NCBI GenBank assembly: GCA_016932675.1
Contig: JAFGCK010000036.1
Span: forward strand, 1 to 64,000
DNA length: 64,000 nucleotides
From: Methanosarcinaceae archaeon
Lineage (GTDB): Archaea; Halobacteriota; Methanosarcinia; Methanosarcinales; Methanosarcinaceae
Reading direction: 5' to 3'
Part shown: one piece after another, positions 10,959-20,747 of the stretch
Layout: every line of letters starts with the position of its first letter
Position numbering within the stretch: position 1 is the stretch's first letter
Notes under the pieces: model-generated
What the model was told of the DNA's origin: nothing
The model's database searches: none
What the model saw: only the letters and a program-made list of their open reading frames with translations
Translations under genes and position numbers: made by a program

Positions 10959-11387
10959 ATGCCAAATGGAAAATATGCAGCTCACACCCTCAAGCGTGTT
11001 CGCAAGAATGCAAGGTGGAAAGACCCTGGTTACAACAGGCGTACACTGGGTCTTGATGTAAAAGCTGACCCTCTTGGGGGAGCACCTCAGGGAAGAGGCA
11101 TCGTGCTTGAGAAAGTGGGCGTAGAAGCAAAACAGCCGAACTCGGCTATCAGGAAATGTGTAAGGATACAATTGATCAAGAACGGTCGTCAGGTATCAGC
11201 TTTTTGCCCTGGGGACGGTGCCATCAACTTCATCGATGAGCACGATGAGGTCACGGTGGAAAGGATCGGTGGCCGCATGGGTGGTGCTATGGGTGACATC
11301 CCTGGAGTACGTTTCAAGGTCATCGCAGTGAACAACGTATCCCTCAATGAGATGGTTATCGGCCGCAAGGAAAAACCAAGGAGATAA
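10959..11387 (+). CDS. rps12: Ribosomal protein S12
   Basis: A 142-residue small-subunit protein at the decoding centre. The conserved block [19 protein letters not shown] and the [15 protein letters not shown] stretch are present. GGAGG stands 8 bases before ATG 10959. Followed after 4 bases by S7, the standard str order. Confidence 0.97.
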   Translation: MPNGKYAAHTLKRVRKNARWKDPGYNRRTLGLDVKADPLGGAPQGRGIVLEKVGVEAKQPNSAIRKCVRIQLIKNGRQVSAFCPGDGAINFIDEHDEVTVERIGGRMGGAMGDIPGVRFKVIAVNNVSLNEMVIGRKEKPRR

Positions 11388-11391
11388 TCAT

Positions 11392-11952
11392 ATGGTCAAG
11401 TTATTCGGTAAATGGGATTTTGGAGAGGTCGAGGTCGCTGACCAGGGGATCAAAAGCTATGTGAACCTGGACCCTGTGATAATACCCCACAGCAACGGGA
11501 AGCATGCAAGGCAGCAGTTCAACAAGTCGGAAATATCCATTGTTGAGCGCCTTGTGAACAATGTCATGCGCAATGAACAGAACACAGGCAAGAAGCAGGT
11601 CGCACTCAGGATAGTCAAAGAAGCCTTTGAAATCATCAACACAAAGACACAGAAGAACCCTGTACAGGTACTTGTCGAGGCCATTGCGAACGCAGGACCC
11701 AGGGAAGAGGTAGTAAGGCTCAAATACGGAGGAATATCCGTACCAAAGGCTGTAGATACCTCCTCACAGAGGCGTGTGGACACTGCACTTAGATATATTA
11801 CAATGGGTGCCAGCCAGGCGGCTTTCAAATCAAAGAGAAGCGCAGCAAGTTGCCTTGCATCCGAGATCATCGCTGCTGCAAACCGCGATGCAAAATGCTT
11901 CTCCATCAACAGGAAGGACGCAAAGGAAAGAGTTGCAAAGGCAGCACGTTAA
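11392..11952 (+). CDS. rps7: Ribosomal protein S7
   Basis: A 186-residue archaeal S7, the assembly-initiating protein of the 30S head. Recognisable parts are [33 protein letters not shown] and the [10 protein letters not shown] block. The open frame extends upstream, but ATG 11392 is the start because AGGAGAT (11379-11385) is placed for it, just after the end of S12. Confidence 0.96.
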   Translation: MVKLFGKWDFGEVEVADQGIKSYVNLDPVIIPHSNGKHARQQFNKSEISIVERLVNNVMRNEQNTGKKQVALRIVKEAFEIINTKTQKNPVQVLVEAIANAGPREEVVRLKYGGISVPKAVDTSSQRRVDTALRYITMGASQAAFKSKRSAASCLASEIIAAANRDAKCFSINRKDAKERVAKAAR

Positions 11953-11997
11953 TACTGACCTTTGCATTTATCCAAAATCAGAATTCAGGAAATAAAC

Positions 11998-14190
11998 ATG
12001 GGTAGAAGAAAGAAGATGGTTGAGCGTGTCACTGCGCTTATGAATGAACCGGAAATGATCCGTAACATAGGCATTGTTGCACACATTGACCACGGTAAGA
12101 CCACCTTGTCAGACAATATCCTTGCCGGTGCCGGCATGATCTCAAAGGAACTTGCAGGCAGGCAACTCTTCATGGACTCCGATGAAGAGGAACAGGAAAG
12201 AGGTATCACAATTGACTCGTCCAACGTTTCCATGGTGCACGAATACGATGGAAAGGACTACCTCATCAACCTGATCGATACACCTGGTCACGTAGACTTC
12301 GGTGGTGACGTCACACGTGCAATGCGCGCCGTGGACGGCGCCGTCGTTGTTATTGACGCTGTTGAAGGCACAATGCCACAGACAGAGACCGTACTCAGGC
12401 AGGCACTCAAGGAACACGTCAAGCCGGTACTGTTCATCAACAAAGTAGACCGCCTTATCAATGAGCTCAAGGTCGATGCACAGGAGATGCAGATCAGGCT
12501 CGGGAAGCTCATCGACCACGTGAACAAGCTCATCAAGGGAATGAACGAGGAGCGTTACAAGGCAGGATGGAGGGTCGATGCTGCTGCAGGTACTGTCGCA
12601 TTCGGTTCAGCCCTGTACAACTGGGCTATCAGCGTGCCAATGATGCAAAAGACCGGAGTCAGTTTCAATGATGTTTATAATTACTGCCGTGAAGAGGATA
12701 TGAAAAGCCTTGCAGAGAAGTGCCCCCTCCATGAAGCTGTGAACGACATGGTCATAAGGTTCCTTCCAAGCCCTATCCAGGCACAGGAAGACAGGGTCAG
12801 CGTCATCTGGCATGGTGACAAAAACACAGATATCGCAAAGTCAATGAAAGATGCGGATGCCAGGGGAGATCTGGCATTCATGGTCACTGACATCTCAATG
12901 GACCCTCATGCAGGAGAAGTTGCAACAGGAAGACTGTTCAGTGGTTCACTTACCCGCGGTATGGAAGTATACGTGTCGGGAGCTGCAAAGAAGAACAGGA
13001 TCCAGCAGGTGGGTATATTCATGGGCCCTGAGAGGCTTGAAGTGGAGAAAATACCTGCAGGTAACATTGCAGCAGTAACAGGTCTCAGGGATGCTATTGT
13101 CGGTTCAACCGTAACCACGCTTGAAGATATGACACCTTTCGAAAGTATAAAGCACGCAAGCGAGCCCGTAGTTACTGTTGCTGTGGAAGCAAAGCATATG
13201 AAGGACCTTCCAAAGCTTGTCGATGTGCTGAGACAGGTTGCAAAGGAAGACCCAACGCTCTGCATCACACTTAACGAAGAGACCGGGGAGCACCTGATGG
13301 CAGGTATGGGTGAACTCCACCTTGAGGTCATTGCACACAGGATCGAGCGTGACAAGAAAGTCGAGATCACAACCACGCCACCTATCGTTGTATACCGTGA
13401 GACCATCCGCAAAAATGCAGGTCCTGTTGAAGGTAAGTCACCAAACAGGCACAACAGGTTCTACGTACATGTAGAGCCACTCGAAGATGGTGTAAGGGAA
13501 CTCATCCGTAATGGCGATGTTTCAATGCGCATGCCAGAACTCGAGCGCAGGGAAAAGCTCATAGAAGCCGGGATGGATAAAGATGAAGCAAAAGGGATTG
13601 TGGACATCTTTGAAAGTAACGTCTACATCGATATGACCAAGGGTATCCAGCACCTGAGCGAGACAATGGAACTCATCCTTGAGGGATTTGTAGAGGTAAT
13701 GAAGACAGGACCCCTCTCAAGGGAACCATGTATGGGCGTTAAGGTAAAGCTTGTAGATGCAAAGTTGCACGAAGATGCTGTCCACAGAGGACCCGCACAG
13801 GTCATCCCGGCATCAAGGCAGGCAATACAGGCTGCGATGCTCATGGCAGACGACACACTCCTGGAACCATACCAGAAGGTATTCATCCAGGTGCCACAGG
13901 ACCAGATGGGAGGAGCTACCAAAGAGATCCAGGGACGCCGTGGGATCATACTCAACATGACAACTGAAGGTGACATGACAATCATCGAGTCCAAGGCGCC
14001 TGTAGCAGAGTTGTTCGGTTTCGCAGGAGATATCAGGTCTGCAACCGAGGGACGTGCAATGTGGAGTACCGAGTTTGCAGGATTTGATACACTGCCCACA
14101 AACCTGAGCAGTGAGATCATCTGTTCCATCAGAGATAGAAAAGGATTGAAAAAGGAGCTACCACAGGCATCTGATTTCCTCAGCCAGTGA
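11998..14190 (+). CDS. fusA: Elongation factor 2
   Basis: A 730-residue translocase GTPase. G1 is AHIDHGKTT, switch I contains RGITIDSS, G3 DTPGHVDF, G4 NKVD. Domain IV carries DAVHRGPAQ; His596 is at the position modified to diphthamide in archaeal and eukaryal EF-2. ATG 11998 is chosen over an upstream in-frame ATG because the family begins at [11 protein letters not shown] and a weak CAGGAAAT ribosome site precedes it. Between S7 and EF-1A as usual. Confidence 0.97.
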   Translation: MGRRKKMVERVTALMNEPEMIRNIGIVAHIDHGKTTLSDNILAGAGMISKELAGRQLFMDSDEEEQERGITIDSSNVSMVHEYDGKDYLINLIDTPGHVDFGGDVTRAMRAVDGAVVVIDAVEGTMPQTETVLRQALKEHVKPVLFINKVDRLINELKVDAQEMQIRLGKLIDHVNKLIKGMNEERYKAGWRVDAAAGTVAFGSALYNWAISVPMMQKTGVSFNDVYNYCREEDMKSLAEKCPLHEAVNDMVIRFLPSPIQAQEDRVSVIWHGDKNTDIAKSMKDADARGDLAFMVTDISMDPHAGEVATGRLFSGSLTRGMEVYVSGAAKKNRIQQVGIFMGPERLEVEKIPAGNIAAVTGLRDAIVGSTVTTLEDMTPFESIKHASEPVVTVAVEAKHMKDLPKLVDVLRQVAKEDPTLCITLNEETGEHLMAGMGELHLEVIAHRIERDKKVEITTTPPIVVYRETIRKNAGPVEGKSPNRHNRFYVHVEPLEDGVRELIRNGDVSMRMPELERREKLIEAGMDKDEAKGIVDIFESNVYIDMTKGIQHLSETMELILEGFVEVMKTGPLSREPCMGVKVKLVDAKLHEDAVHRGPAQVIPASRQAIQAAMLMADDTLLEPYQKVFIQVPQDQMGGATKEIQGRRGIILNMTTEGDMTIIESKAPVAELFGFAGDIRSATEGRAMWSTEFAGFDTLPTNLSSEIICSIRDRKGLKKELPQASDFLSQ

Positions 14191-14309
14191 TCACGGGAGA
14201 ATGCAGCGTTGGCTGCAAATCCCTTTTACGTCAGAAAGGTTTAAACGTAAAAACAACTATTAGGTCAAATCAAATCGGATATTTATAAATCAACATAGGA
14301 GATATGAAA

Positions 14310-15578
14310 ATGGCAGCTGATAAACCACACATGAATTTAGCAGTTATAGGTCACATTGACCACGGCAAGTCCACCCTTGTCGGCAGATTGATGTTCGAGA
14401 CAGGAGCAGTGCCTGCTCACCTTATCGAGAAATACAAGGCAGAAGCAAAAGAGAAAGGCAAGGAATCCTTTGCTTTCGCATGGGTAATGGACTCGCTCAA
14501 GGAAGAGCGTGAGAGAGGCATTACCATCGATATCGCACACAGAAGATTCGACACCGACAAATTCTACTTCACCATTGTGGACTGCCCGGGCCACCGGGAC
14601 TTCGTAAAGAACATGATCACCGGTGCATCCCAGGCTGATGCAGCCATCCTTGTGGTCGCAGCACCTGACGGTGTGATGGCACAGACAAAGGAGCACGTAT
14701 TCCTTTCAAGGACCCTCGGTATCAACCAGCTCATCATCGCTGTGAACAAGATGGACGCAGCAAACTACAGCCAGGAAAGGTACGAGCAGGTCAAGAAGGA
14801 TGTCGGCCAGCTCCTCGGTATGGTTGGATTCAAGGCCAGCGAGATCCCATTCATCCCAACCTCAGCATTTGAGGGTGACAACGTATCCGGCCCGAGCAAG
14901 AACACACCATGGTACACCGGCCCGTCCATCCTTGATTCACTCAACGCACTTAAGGAACCAGAGAAACCAGACAAACTCCCGTTGAGGATCCCTGTACAGG
15001 ACGCATATACCATCTCAGGTATCGGGACCGTGCCAGTAGGCAGAGTAGAGACCGGTATCATGAAGAAAGGCGACAACGTCATCTTCAACCCAAGCGGCGT
15101 TGGAGGCGAAGTGAAATCCATCGAGATGCACCACGAAGAAATTATGCAGGCCGTCCCGGGTGACAATATCGGATGGAACGTAAGAGGCGTGGGTAAGAAC
15201 GATGTCCGCAGAGGAGATGTATGTGGCCCGTCCTCAAACCCACCATCCGTTGCAGATGAGTTCACGGCACAGATCGTTGTGCTCCAGCACCCATCCGCTA
15301 TCACGGCAGGATACACACCTGTATTCCACTGCCACACCGCACAGACCGCATGTACCCTAATTGCACTCAACAAAAAGCTCGATCCAAAATCCGGTCAGGT
15401 CAAGGAAGAAAATCCGACATTCATTAAAGCCGGGGATGCAGCGATCATTACCGTAAAGCCGACCAGGCCAATGGTTATCGAGCCAGTAAAGGAAATTCCA
15501 CAGCTTGGAAGGTTTGCCATCCGTGATATGGGAATGACCATTGCAGCTGGTATGTGCATGAGTGTCACACAGAAATAA
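14310..15578 (+). CDS. tuf: Elongation factor 1-alpha
   Basis: A 422-residue GTPase that carries aminoacyl-tRNA to the ribosome. Motifs: GHIDHGKST (G1), [14 protein letters not shown] (switch I), DCPGHRDF (G3), NKMD (G4). Two ATGs are close together (14304 and 14310); AGGAGAT at 14296-14302 is one base from the first and properly spaced for the second, and [14 protein letters not shown] is the family-like N-terminus, so 14310 is preferred. An AT-rich 113-base spacer with TTTAAAC and ATATTTATAAAT elements before it suggests its own promoter. Confidence 0.97.
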   Translation: MAADKPHMNLAVIGHIDHGKSTLVGRLMFETGAVPAHLIEKYKAEAKEKGKESFAFAWVMDSLKEERERGITIDIAHRRFDTDKFYFTIVDCPGHRDFVKNMITGASQADAAILVVAAPDGVMAQTKEHVFLSRTLGINQLIIAVNKMDAANYSQERYEQVKKDVGQLLGMVGFKASEIPFIPTSAFEGDNVSGPSKNTPWYTGPSILDSLNALKEPEKPDKLPLRIPVQDAYTISGIGTVPVGRVETGIMKKGDNVIFNPSGVGGEVKSIEMHHEEIMQAVPGDNIGWNVRGVGKNDVRRGDVCGPSSNPPSVADEFTAQIVVLQHPSAITAGYTPVFHCHTAQTACTLIALNKKLDPKSGQVKEENPTFIKAGDAAIITVKPTRPMVIEPVKEIPQLGRFAIRDMGMTIAAGMCMSVTQK

Positions 15579-15923
<345 letters not shown>

Positions 15924-15959
15924 AAACACTATATTTATTGTTCACAATAACTATACTCC

Positions 15960-16030
15960 TTAAACCTGCGTTACAGAAGGTTCTGTAACAACCTCCTCTT
16001 CTTTTGATTTTTCCAAAACGCAGGTGTCCC
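15960..16030 (+). ncRNA. Candidate structured small RNA after the str operon
   Basis: An outer perfect inverted repeat ACCTGCGTT (15964-15972) / AACGCAGGT (16017-16025) encloses an inner perfect hairpin GTTACAGAA-GG-TTCTGTAAC (15970-15989). The stretch between holds a pyrimidine-rich segment with CCTCCTC (15991-15997) that would pair with Shine-Dalgarno sites. An element CTATATTTATTG (15929-15940) lies about 26 bases before the left arm, the expected distance from a TATA box to a start site. It could instead be the terminator of S10 or a 5' leader of the flavoprotein gene at 16170. Confidence 0.35.
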
Positions 16031-16169
16031 TATCGCTGTTCACACTGTTAAACTGCTGGAAAATGTAAATTTTGTATGTACTTCAGTTCTATTAAATATT
16101 AATGCTCTATTACGTCAGTAACGAAACTGAGCTATTAAGCGCAAACTCAGTATGATCAGGGGTATTATC

Positions 16170-17384
16170 ATGAAAGAACGGGTACTGATATTAGGAGCAG
16201 GCTATGGCGGATCGGTCATAGCGAATGTACTGGCCAGGGAATTCAGGAACAGGATAGCAAATGATGAATTAGAGATCAACCTTCTTGACAAGAACGATAT
16301 AAATACGAACCAGGGCGGTTATACCTTTATACCTTTTGAACTATACACCCCTGAAGAGATCACAAAACCAAGAAAAAAACTTATAAGCCCCAGAGTAAAA
16401 ACCTTTTTTGGGGAGGATGGAGAAGTAACATCTTTGGACCTTCCTGATCAGGAAGTGACCGTCAGAAGTGGTAAAAAGTACGGTTATGACTATCTTGTGA
16501 TTGCGATGGGCTGCAGAGCTGATATCGATGCTGTACCCGGTCTTGTCGATGATCTTAACACTTTCTATACATCGATGGACGATGCTTTCAAGGTCAGAGA
16601 CCTTGTAAAGACCATCAGAAATGGAAAAGTTGTGGTCGCAGTTGCATCAATGCCTATTCCGTGTCCTGGTGCTCCCATGAAATTTACTTTCATGCTTGAA
16701 AGTTATCTGAGAAATATCAAAAAGTGCGAAGAGAATGTAGAAAAGAACTGCAGAGAAGATGTAGAACTGAGCATGGTCTGGCCCATAGAACTCATTGGAC
16801 CTGCTGAGTACAATAATTTAGTGACAGATGAGTGCAAAAGAAAGGATATAAAGATCATCAGGAATTTCCAGCTGGCCAGGGTCGATGCTTCTAAAAAGGA
16901 ACTGACATCAGTAAATGGGGAAAAGCTGAATTATGATATTTTGATCACCGTTCCTCCGCATAAAGCACCTCAGGTGCTGATCGATGGCGGCCTTGCGGAT
17001 GAGAATGGATGGTTATCTGCTGACAAAGCTACACTTCAGTACCGAGGTCCGGTCGGAAACTTTGATAATGTGTATGTGGTAGGAGACCTTGGTCCTGCCG
17101 AAATCCTGAAAACCGGAATCGGCGCCCATTACCAGGCAATTGCGGTCAGCCATGACATTATCAACTCCATATATGGTAATGGTATCAAGACCCCCTACAT
17201 GGGAGAAACGGGGTGTCCTCTTGTCACTGAACTGGAATCGGCAGGAACAGAAGGAAAAGGTTATATCGCCACCTGGAAGTATGGAGTGCCTCTGGCACCA
17301 TTCACTACCACTAAAATGGGCTGGTATTTCTACCGCATGTATTACCACATACACTGGGACATCAGTGTAAAGGGGCTGTTCTGA
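16170..17384 (+). CDS. Sulfide:quinone reductase-like FAD oxidoreductase
   Basis: A 404-residue two-dinucleotide-domain flavoprotein. The FAD site LILGAGYGGSVIAN is at residues 6-19, ATG-type AMGCRAD near 112, and VYVVGDLGP near 301. Three cysteines (Cys115, Cys165 in PIPCPGAP, Cys349 in GETGCP) fall where sulfide:quinone reductases carry their redox/persulfide cysteines, and the C-terminal YFYRMYYHIHW could be the amphipathic membrane-contact region. In a methanogen the electron acceptor could be methanophenazine, which is inference. ATG 16170 is preferred over 16152 because AGGGG precedes it. DUF1641 follows after 13 bases. Confidence 0.72.
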   Translation: MKERVLILGAGYGGSVIANVLAREFRNRIANDELEINLLDKNDINTNQGGYTFIPFELYTPEEITKPRKKLISPRVKTFFGEDGEVTSLDLPDQEVTVRSGKKYGYDYLVIAMGCRADIDAVPGLVDDLNTFYTSMDDAFKVRDLVKTIRNGKVVVAVASMPIPCPGAPMKFTFMLESYLRNIKKCEENVEKNCREDVELSMVWPIELIGPAEYNNLVTDECKRKDIKIIRNFQLARVDASKKELTSVNGEKLNYDILITVPPHKAPQVLIDGGLADENGWLSADKATLQYRGPVGNFDNVYVVGDLGPAEILKTGIGAHYQAIAVSHDIINSIYGNGIKTPYMGETGCPLVTELESAGTEGKGYIATWKYGVPLAPFTTTKMGWYFYRMYYHIHWDISVKGLF

Positions 17385-17397
17385 GGAGGAGGATAAT

Positions 17398-17763
17398 ATG
17401 GCAGATGAGTACAATATAGACCAGATAGCTGGAATAGAGATCACTCCGACTGATATGGAAGCCATTATTGACATGGCAAGAACGATAAGGATCCTGCAGG
17501 ACTATATAAACGATCCGACAGCCCATGGAATTGCAAAACTCATGACAACTGTGCTGAAGATCACAAATACGGTCATGAGTACTGATCTTGTCGATATCAT
17601 GGAAAGAGGATTGCAGGACCCCCAGCTTGACAAAGCCCTTCTGGACCCCCCAAAAGTAGGTATAGGTGGTATGTTAAAGGAAATGCAGAACGAGGACTTC
17701 CAGAAAGGCCTTGGGATCATGCTGGCACTCCTGAAAGCCATCGGCAGGGCGGCCAGTGAGTGA
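17398..17763 (+). CDS. DUF1641 protein, partner of the SQR-like flavoprotein
   Basis: A 121-residue soluble, helical protein with no transmembrane segment. The central and C-terminal stretches (IADLM-like helices, then GGMLKEMQNEDFQKGLGIMLALLKAIG) match the DUF1641 pattern, a small family that is repeatedly found beside SQR or type II NADH dehydrogenase genes. GGAGGAGGAT precedes ATG 17398. The stop is followed by a hairpin. It probably helps dock or regulate the flavoprotein, but no biochemical role is established from the sequence. Confidence 0.65.
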   Translation: MADEYNIDQIAGIEITPTDMEAIIDMARTIRILQDYINDPTAHGIAKLMTTVLKITNTVMSTDLVDIMERGLQDPQLDKALLDPPKVGIGGMLKEMQNEDFQKGLGIMLALLKAIGRAASE

Positions 17764-17773
17764 AACATTTTAG

Positions 17774-17794
17774 TTCCTACCTGCCAGGTGGGAA
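17774..17794. terminator. Bidirectional terminator hairpin
   Basis: TTCCTACCT (17774-17782) pairs with AGGTGGGAA (17786-17794), one G-T pair, three-base loop, then TTATTT. It lies between the convergent DUF1641 and E1-like genes. Confidence 0.6.
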
Positions 17795-17841
17795 TTATTT
17801 CCGCGACATATTTCCCGGATCCCGGCAGGAAAAGGAAAACT

Positions 17842-18588
17842 TCAACTCCTGTCAGGAGAGCCGCTGCATACCTTACAGTCGCATCTTTTGCTAACATTTA
17901 GATATTCCATCTCAGCAGAAAGACCGTTCCATATGAGCAGCCTGCCTGCAAGCAGCTCGCCGGTCCCAACTAAGTACTTTATCACTTCATTGGCCTGTAC
18001 CATTGCAATGATCCCGGCAGTCGCACCCACAACAGGAAAGACCTCATCCGGAGGCGCGGAAGGAAAAAGGCAATTCAGGCACGCCGTCTTACCCGGGATT
18101 ATGGTCGTTGCCTGCCCGTCAAAGCCCCTGACCGCCCCATGGATAAGGGGGATACACCTCTCCTGTGACACCTGATTCAGAAGATAGCGCGTGGCATAGT
18201 TGTCCATTGCATCCACGATCACGTCAGCATCTTCCGTGAACCCATAGATATTTGACTTATCTATGGTCCGGGCAAAGACCTCTACATCAATGTCAGGGTT
18301 GACGGAGTGAAGTTTTTCCTTAACTGAAAGCACTTTTTCTTTCCCTATATCCTGCTCCCAGTGAAGCACCTGCCTGTTCAGGTTGGAACGGTCGACCACA
18401 TCCCTGTCAACCAGCCTCAGATGTCCCACACCTGCAACCGCAAGATACAGTGCTACAGGACATCCCAGACCCCCTGCACCGGCAATGAATACCCTGGCAT
18501 CCTTCAGGCATTTCTGGCCTTTTTCTCCAAAAAGCATGATCTGACGGGAGTAGCGTTCCAGTTCCTGCTCACTTAACATGCCTTCCAT
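17842..18588 (-). CDS. E1-like adenylyltransferase (ThiF/MoeB/HesA family)
   Basis: A 248-residue enzyme of the family that adenylates the C-terminus of ubiquitin-like sulfur carriers. ERYSRQIMLFG near the start, the Rossmann GAGGLGCPVALYLA, DRDVVDRSNLNRQ, DAMDNYATRYLLN and two zinc CxxC pairs (CLNC and CKVC) are present, so it is a full-length MoeB/ThiF-type protein. Cys167-168 region (ERCIPL) may hold the catalytic cysteine. No ThiS or MoaD gene is adjacent, so the partner (molybdopterin, thiamine, tungstopterin or tRNA thiolation) cannot be told. Confidence 0.85.
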   Translation of the reverse strand: MEGMLSEQELERYSRQIMLFGEKGQKCLKDARVFIAGAGGLGCPVALYLAVAGVGHLRLVDRDVVDRSNLNRQVLHWEQDIGKEKVLSVKEKLHSVNPDIDVEVFARTIDKSNIYGFTEDADVIVDAMDNYATRYLLNQVSQERCIPLIHGAVRGFDGQATTIIPGKTACLNCLFPSAPPDEVFPVVGATAGIIAMVQANEVIKYLVGTGELLAGRLLIWNGLSAEMEYLNVSKRCDCKVCSGSPDRS

Positions 18589-18755
18589 TTACTCTTCAAT
18601 ACAGAAAAACCTGATCCTGCCCATCCCACAGGAACAGACCACCTTCTGAATGGAACATGTTCCGGATAAATGATATCCGATACACGACATGTAACGATGC
18701 ATCAAATTTATCTTTAATGACAGTGTTATGGAAGGCTGCATTTGATCTTTTTAAA

Positions 18756-18827
18756 GGACCTGTAGTGTAGAGGATATCACCTGAGCCTCCGGAGCTTAGA
18801 ACCCGGGTTCAATTCCCGGCAGGTCCG
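18756..18827 (+). tRNA. tRNA-Arg (anticodon CCG)
   Basis: Acceptor GGACCTG (18756-18762) pairs with CAGGTCC (18820-18826); D arm GTG/CAC; anticodon stem TGAGC/GCTTA with loop CTCCGGA, anticodon CCG at 18789-18791; T arm CCGGG/CCCGG with TTCAATT loop. Discriminator G18827, no encoded CCA. Confidence 0.95.
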
Positions 18828-19010
18828 TGAAAATACTGTTAAGGACAGATCCTTGTGCGTGGCAGATCCAGACGTCTGCAATATCAGCAGCCTCCATCCA
18901 CATGATCACACTTCACTTTCAACAAAGATTGTTTCACAGCCAGCCAGGACTTACTTCACTGAACAGTGTCAGCATTTGCTTCCCACACCATCCTGCACAA
19001 CAAAAACATA

Positions 19011-19135
19011 ATTATATTATAGTTTAACCACATAACGATAAGTAGAGGTGTGTGTTCAATACTATTTTCAGATTGTACCACCAAAAACCACTCCCGGAAT
19101 GATCCACTCCTTAAAAAACACACACCTCCTTTTAT
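19011..19135 (+). ncRNA. Candidate small RNA hairpin unit with its own promoter
   Basis: The 472-base gap between tRNA-Arg and the hydrolase holds no convincing gene but this unit: a TATA-like ATTATATTAT (19011-19020), then a perfect 12-bp inverted repeat GAGGTGTGTGTT (19045-19056) / AACACACACCTC (19117-19128) with a 60-base loop, then CTTTTAT. The left arm starts about where transcription from the TATA element should begin, and the right arm is followed by a short T run, as expected of a compact transcript of about 90 bases. The right arm contains CCTCC, complementary to ribosome-binding sites. Confidence 0.35.
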
Positions 19136-19299
19136 CCTGTTGAATGGTTCTTATTACAATATCCAATCCGTATAGAAAAGGAATACAGTGGACGATCACA
19201 GGGACATTGTTGGATAAAGCGTATCCAGAACATAGATATCATCATCTGTGAGATTCACCGGATTATTATATGATAAACAGGCATAGACATTGCTAAAGC

Positions 19300-20295
19300 A
19301 TGGACCGGGCAGGTCCCAACACATCCTCAGATCCTGTGAACATGAGAAAAAAGCGAGATTCCGGGGGTCCTATAGAAAAGAAAGGATCTTCATTCAATAA
19401 CTGCAGAGTTGCAAATACGATAATACTTATCCTTGCGGTTATCCTTGTACTGGCAGTGGTCACTGGAACAGGTACTGATCAGGATGATACGGATGAATGG
19501 ACTGTTTCTGGAGAAGGTATACTTTCCTATAAGCAGAGAGAAGGAACCGACTTCATTCTGGAGAACATCACACACACCGATGATACTGATATTTTGAAAC
19601 AGGTCCGGTTCAACAGCCATAATACGCAGATAGAAGGTATTCTGAGAATACCGGACACTGAGAACAAAGTTCGCGGGGTCGTGGTGCTTCCGGGAGCCGG
19701 TGTATCCAAAGAAGCGCAGAGCGCTGTTCCGGAAATGCTCTCAGGCATGGGATATGCCTCTATCACCATCGACCAGCGAAACCTGGGAGTGATCGACCCG
19801 GAACATGACCTTGGACTTTTTAAGGGGGGAAGCGAACCCCTCGAATACATAATGGTGTATGATGCCATGATGGCAGCAGATGTGCTGGATGAACAGCCGG
19901 AGGTTGATGGTGGCATCGCCATGCTGGGACTCAGCAACGGAGGGAGATTTGCTATAATTACGACAGCTATCGAACCGGGTACAAAGGGTGTTATTGCCAT
20001 AAGTACCTGTGGCTATGATACCGTTTCCATTGACAGGGATATGATAAACGATGAAAAGGCCTGCACTTTCTACAGATCCATAGACCCTGACAACTACCTG
20101 GACATGATACCTCCCCGCAGGCTTGTTATGCTCCATTCGGTCAATGATAGTATCATACCTTTTGAACTGGCACAGAGAACATTCTCACAGGCACAGCAAC
20201 CAAAGGAATTGTACCGTATCGAGGGAAGCACCCATGGATACAATAAGATTATGGGGGACTACATAGGCGGGGAGCTGGAAAGGATCTTTGAATGA
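19300..20295 (+). CDS. Membrane-anchored alpha/beta hydrolase
   Basis: A 331-residue protein with a basic N-terminal tail, one hydrophobic anchor (about residues 39-55) and an extracytoplasmic alpha/beta-hydrolase domain. The nucleophile elbow is GLSNGG, the acid is in HSVNDSIIP and the histidine in STHGYN, so the triad is complete. VVLPGAGVSK supplies an oxyanion-hole strand. Substrate unknown; an esterase or peptidase role is possible. No clear ribosome site is seen before ATG 19300; an in-frame ATG at 19342 is an alternative start. Confidence 0.75.
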   Translation: MDRAGPNTSSDPVNMRKKRDSGGPIEKKGSSFNNCRVANTIILILAVILVLAVVTGTGTDQDDTDEWTVSGEGILSYKQREGTDFILENITHTDDTDILKQVRFNSHNTQIEGILRIPDTENKVRGVVVLPGAGVSKEAQSAVPEMLSGMGYASITIDQRNLGVIDPEHDLGLFKGGSEPLEYIMVYDAMMAADVLDEQPEVDGGIAMLGLSNGGRFAIITTAIEPGTKGVIAISTCGYDTVSIDRDMINDEKACTFYRSIDPDNYLDMIPPRRLVMLHSVNDSIIPFELAQRTFSQAQQPKELYRIEGSTHGYNKIMGDYIGGELERIFE

Positions 20296-20747
20296 GGGTG
20301 TTCTCCTGTTCATCTGGACATTAATTGCAGAATTGATATTCCGGTTAAAGCGAATGATTTACAAAAGGAAATGGAAAGTGTCAAAGCCTTTTCTTCGGGA
20401 GATCGGACTTTTAGAGCACACAAAATAGCTTGCAAGGATCAATTGGCTCTTCTTGGGGATATACGTATAAAAGCCTGTCCGCAGGATGTATAGAAACCCT
20501 CTTTTTCATGTTCACTCTCAGCATCATTATAAGGCATTAGATTTTCTGTTGGCGGTTTTGTGCTCTTGCCTGTATTGAAGTTTGTCCCTGTAACCAATCT
20601 GTTCCCTCCGGATAGAAAAATTCCCTCAATGGAGATCTCCATGCCGGATATATAAATATAGTTGTATATATATATTACTAATGCTATCCAGAGCAACAAC
20701 ATGTTAAATATAGATCCGGAAACTATTCACTACAGCAGAGTGAGAGA
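20296..20747 (+). other. Intergenic region with a possible gene remnant
   Basis: Directly after the hydrolase stop and in the same frame, codons stay open to TAG 20491-20493 and read like protein (IDIPVKANDLQKEMESVKAF, then KACPQDV). The only ATG in it is 20371 (40 codons) and its ribosome site is too close. It may be a gene remnant or a lost 3' domain; I do not recognise it. The rest (20494-20747) is AT-rich with ATATATAAATATAG (20648-20661) as the likely promoter of the next operon. Confidence 0.3.

Noticed and set aside
18827-19027. 66-codon frame starting in tRNA-Arg
   Set aside because: Begins inside the tRNA end, has no ribosome site and random composition.
20439-20702. 87-codon minus-strand frame with hydrophobic start
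   Set aside because: Its head is the translated TATA-rich promoter (IYIYNYIYI); no ribosome site. Not called.
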